From Mesorhizobium sp. B4-1-3 (GTDB taxonomy: Bacteria; Pseudomonadota; Alphaproteobacteria; Rhizobiales; Rhizobiaceae), in contig NZ_VFTG01000025.1 in assembly GCF_006439355.1 (NCBI RefSeq), forward strand, positions 1 to 64,000: 64,000 bases of DNA, written 5' to 3'. A model generated the notes under the pieces. It was not told where the DNA came from. It searched no databases and worked only from the letters and a program-made list of their open reading frames with translations. Below, one piece after another: positions 63,246 to 64,000 of this stretch. Numbering within the stretch: position 1 is the first letter of the stretch; the number at the start of each line of letters is the position of its first letter. The position numbers and the translations under genes were made by a program.

Positions 63246-64000
63246 GCGCTCCTCGCAATGGCGTGGAAGAAGGTGCCGCTGACATGGCCACGCCGGTAGC
63301 CCGAGGCCCCCAGCGGATTGCCTTGGCCATCGGCAAGGTCGGCCAAGGGCTCGTCATTGCCGGTGGCGGTCATCTGCGCATAATGGAATTCGTGGCCTCG
63401 GATCAACGTGCCCTCCGGTCCTAACGGGCAGGCGGCGCGCAATCGCGCCTCTCGATAGCCGAGATTCATCTTGCGCCTGGCGAAGCTGGTCGAATGACCA
63501 AGCAGGCCTAGCATCTCATGGCTCTGGCCGTCCGCGTCTTCCAGCATTTCGCCCAGCACCATGAAGCCGCCGCACTCGCCGTGAACCGGCTTCGCCGCCG
63601 CGAAGCGTGCCATTCCCGCCCGGAAGTTCGTCGCGGCCGCAAGCTTGCCGGCATGCAGCTCGGGATAACCGCCAGGCAGCCAGCAGATATCGCAGTCTTC
63701 GCCAGGCGCTTCGTCGGCCAGCGGGGAGAAAGGCACGATCTCGGCGCCGGCCCTGCGCCAATGCATGGCGACATGCGGATAGAGGAAGGTGAAGGCGGCA
63801 TCTTCCGCCAGCGCGATGCGTTGCCCGGGCGGCCGCAAGGTATCGCCGAAGTCGCCGGCCGCCGGCTCCAGTGGAGTGGCCAGAGCCAGGATGGCGTCGA
63901 TGTCGAGCGACTTCTCGACCATGTCGGCCAGCCGGTCGAGATGCGCCATCAGGTTCTCGTACTCGCCGGCCTGGACGAGGCCGAGATGCCGCTCCGGTAG
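63242..64000 (-). CDS. cobB: Cobyrinic acid a,c-diamide synthase, C-terminal part
   Basis: The gene is cut by the window end; 252 residues of its C-terminal part are visible. In the P. denitrificans naming this is CobB (cbiA elsewhere), which amidates the a and c side chains of hydrogenobyrinate using glutamine. PERHLGLVQAGEYENLMAHLDRLA is typical of the family middle. The class I amidotransferase-like end has the nucleophile in HGECGGFMVLGE and the histidine in RGHEFHYAQM. It overlaps the cobS start. Confidence 0.93.
   Translation of the reverse strand, partial: LPERHLGLVQAGEYENLMAHLDRLADMVEKSLDIDAILALATPLEPAAGDFGDTLRPPGQRIALAEDAAFTFLYPHVAMHWRRAGAEIVPFSPLADEAPGEDCDICWLPGGYPELHAGKLAAATNFRAGMARFAAAKPVHGECGGFMVLGEMLEDADGQSHEMLGLLGHSTSFARRKMNLGYREARLRAACPLGPEGTLIRGHEFHYAQMTATGNDEPLADLADGQGNPLGASGYRRGHVSGTFFHAIARSA

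Noticed and set aside
61340..64000. Cobalamin riboswitch near the cob genes
   Set aside because: I could not find a convincing B12 box upstream of the visible genes; the operon start is beyond the window.

Overview
The window is high-GC DNA from an alphaproteobacterium of the Rhizobiales, most like Mesorhizobium or a close relative (inference). The pointers are a permuted two-piece tmRNA with the tag ANDNYAEARLAA, an alphaproteobacterial SspB with DUF4169, a CobF-type aerobic cobalamin gene, BA14K and DUF4424 proteins, and several rhizobial-style intergenic palindromes. It reads as chromosomal: housekeeping blocks interleaved with accessory cassettes. I see no phage, insertion sequence, CRISPR array or conjugation gene.

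0-8 kb: a MarR regulator diverges from a ClC channel with two CBS domains. Then come a ribbon-helix-helix protein, DUF4169 and SspB, a TetR regulator divergent from a Bcr/CflA-type efflux pump, a small P-loop ATPase, tmRNA (ssrA, minus strand), DUF2853 and thyA. 8-12.4 kb: molybdate uptake, with a frameshifted molbindin remnant, modABC and a DNA-binding-only ModE preceded by a perfect ModE-like palindrome; then an isolated cobF. 12.5-20.8 kb: DUF4424, folA, hflK, hflC, DUF2065, a DegP-type protease, GNAT, serB and miaA.

20.9-30.2 kb is accessory: a diguanylate cyclase, a 143-bp inverted-repeat element, a HerA-like ATPase, an XRE-cupin regulator, a LysR regulator divergent from a tmpA-tmpB-like organophosphonate oxygenase pair, a flavin monooxygenase with an N-terminal NTF2-like domain, and the stub of a sigma-54-type activator. 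30.3-33 kb: ilvB with a 16-codon leader peptide and attenuator, then ilvH. 33-41 kb: a LysE exporter, a two-gene RND pump, a three-gene Co-type nitrile hydratase operon and a RecD-like helicase. 41.3-46.6 kb: a SpoIIAA-like protein, pdxJ and two kup potassium transporter genes whose last 180 or so codons are nearly identical.

46.8-53.1 kb: an NmrA-like reductase divergent from HxlR, a flavin hydroxylase, GST and Rieske genes facing a MarR gene across three copies of one palindrome, and a TetR gene just upstream of ilvC. 53.2-60.7 kb: PilZ and BA14K proteins, an endonuclease/exonuclease/phosphatase-family protein coupled to a Nudix-like protein, a MacAB-like ABC exporter and PhzF. The last part holds tRNA-Lys(CTT), a small secreted protein and cobB-cobS-cobT, with cobB cut by the window end.

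Themes: branched-chain amino acid synthesis (ilvB, ilvH, ilvC), folate and dTMP (thyA, folA), cobalamin (cobF, cobB, cobS, cobT), molybdate uptake, membrane proteolysis (HflKC, DegP), trans-translation (tmRNA, SspB), and several regulator/efflux pairs. All functions are read from sequence motifs; no database search was run.
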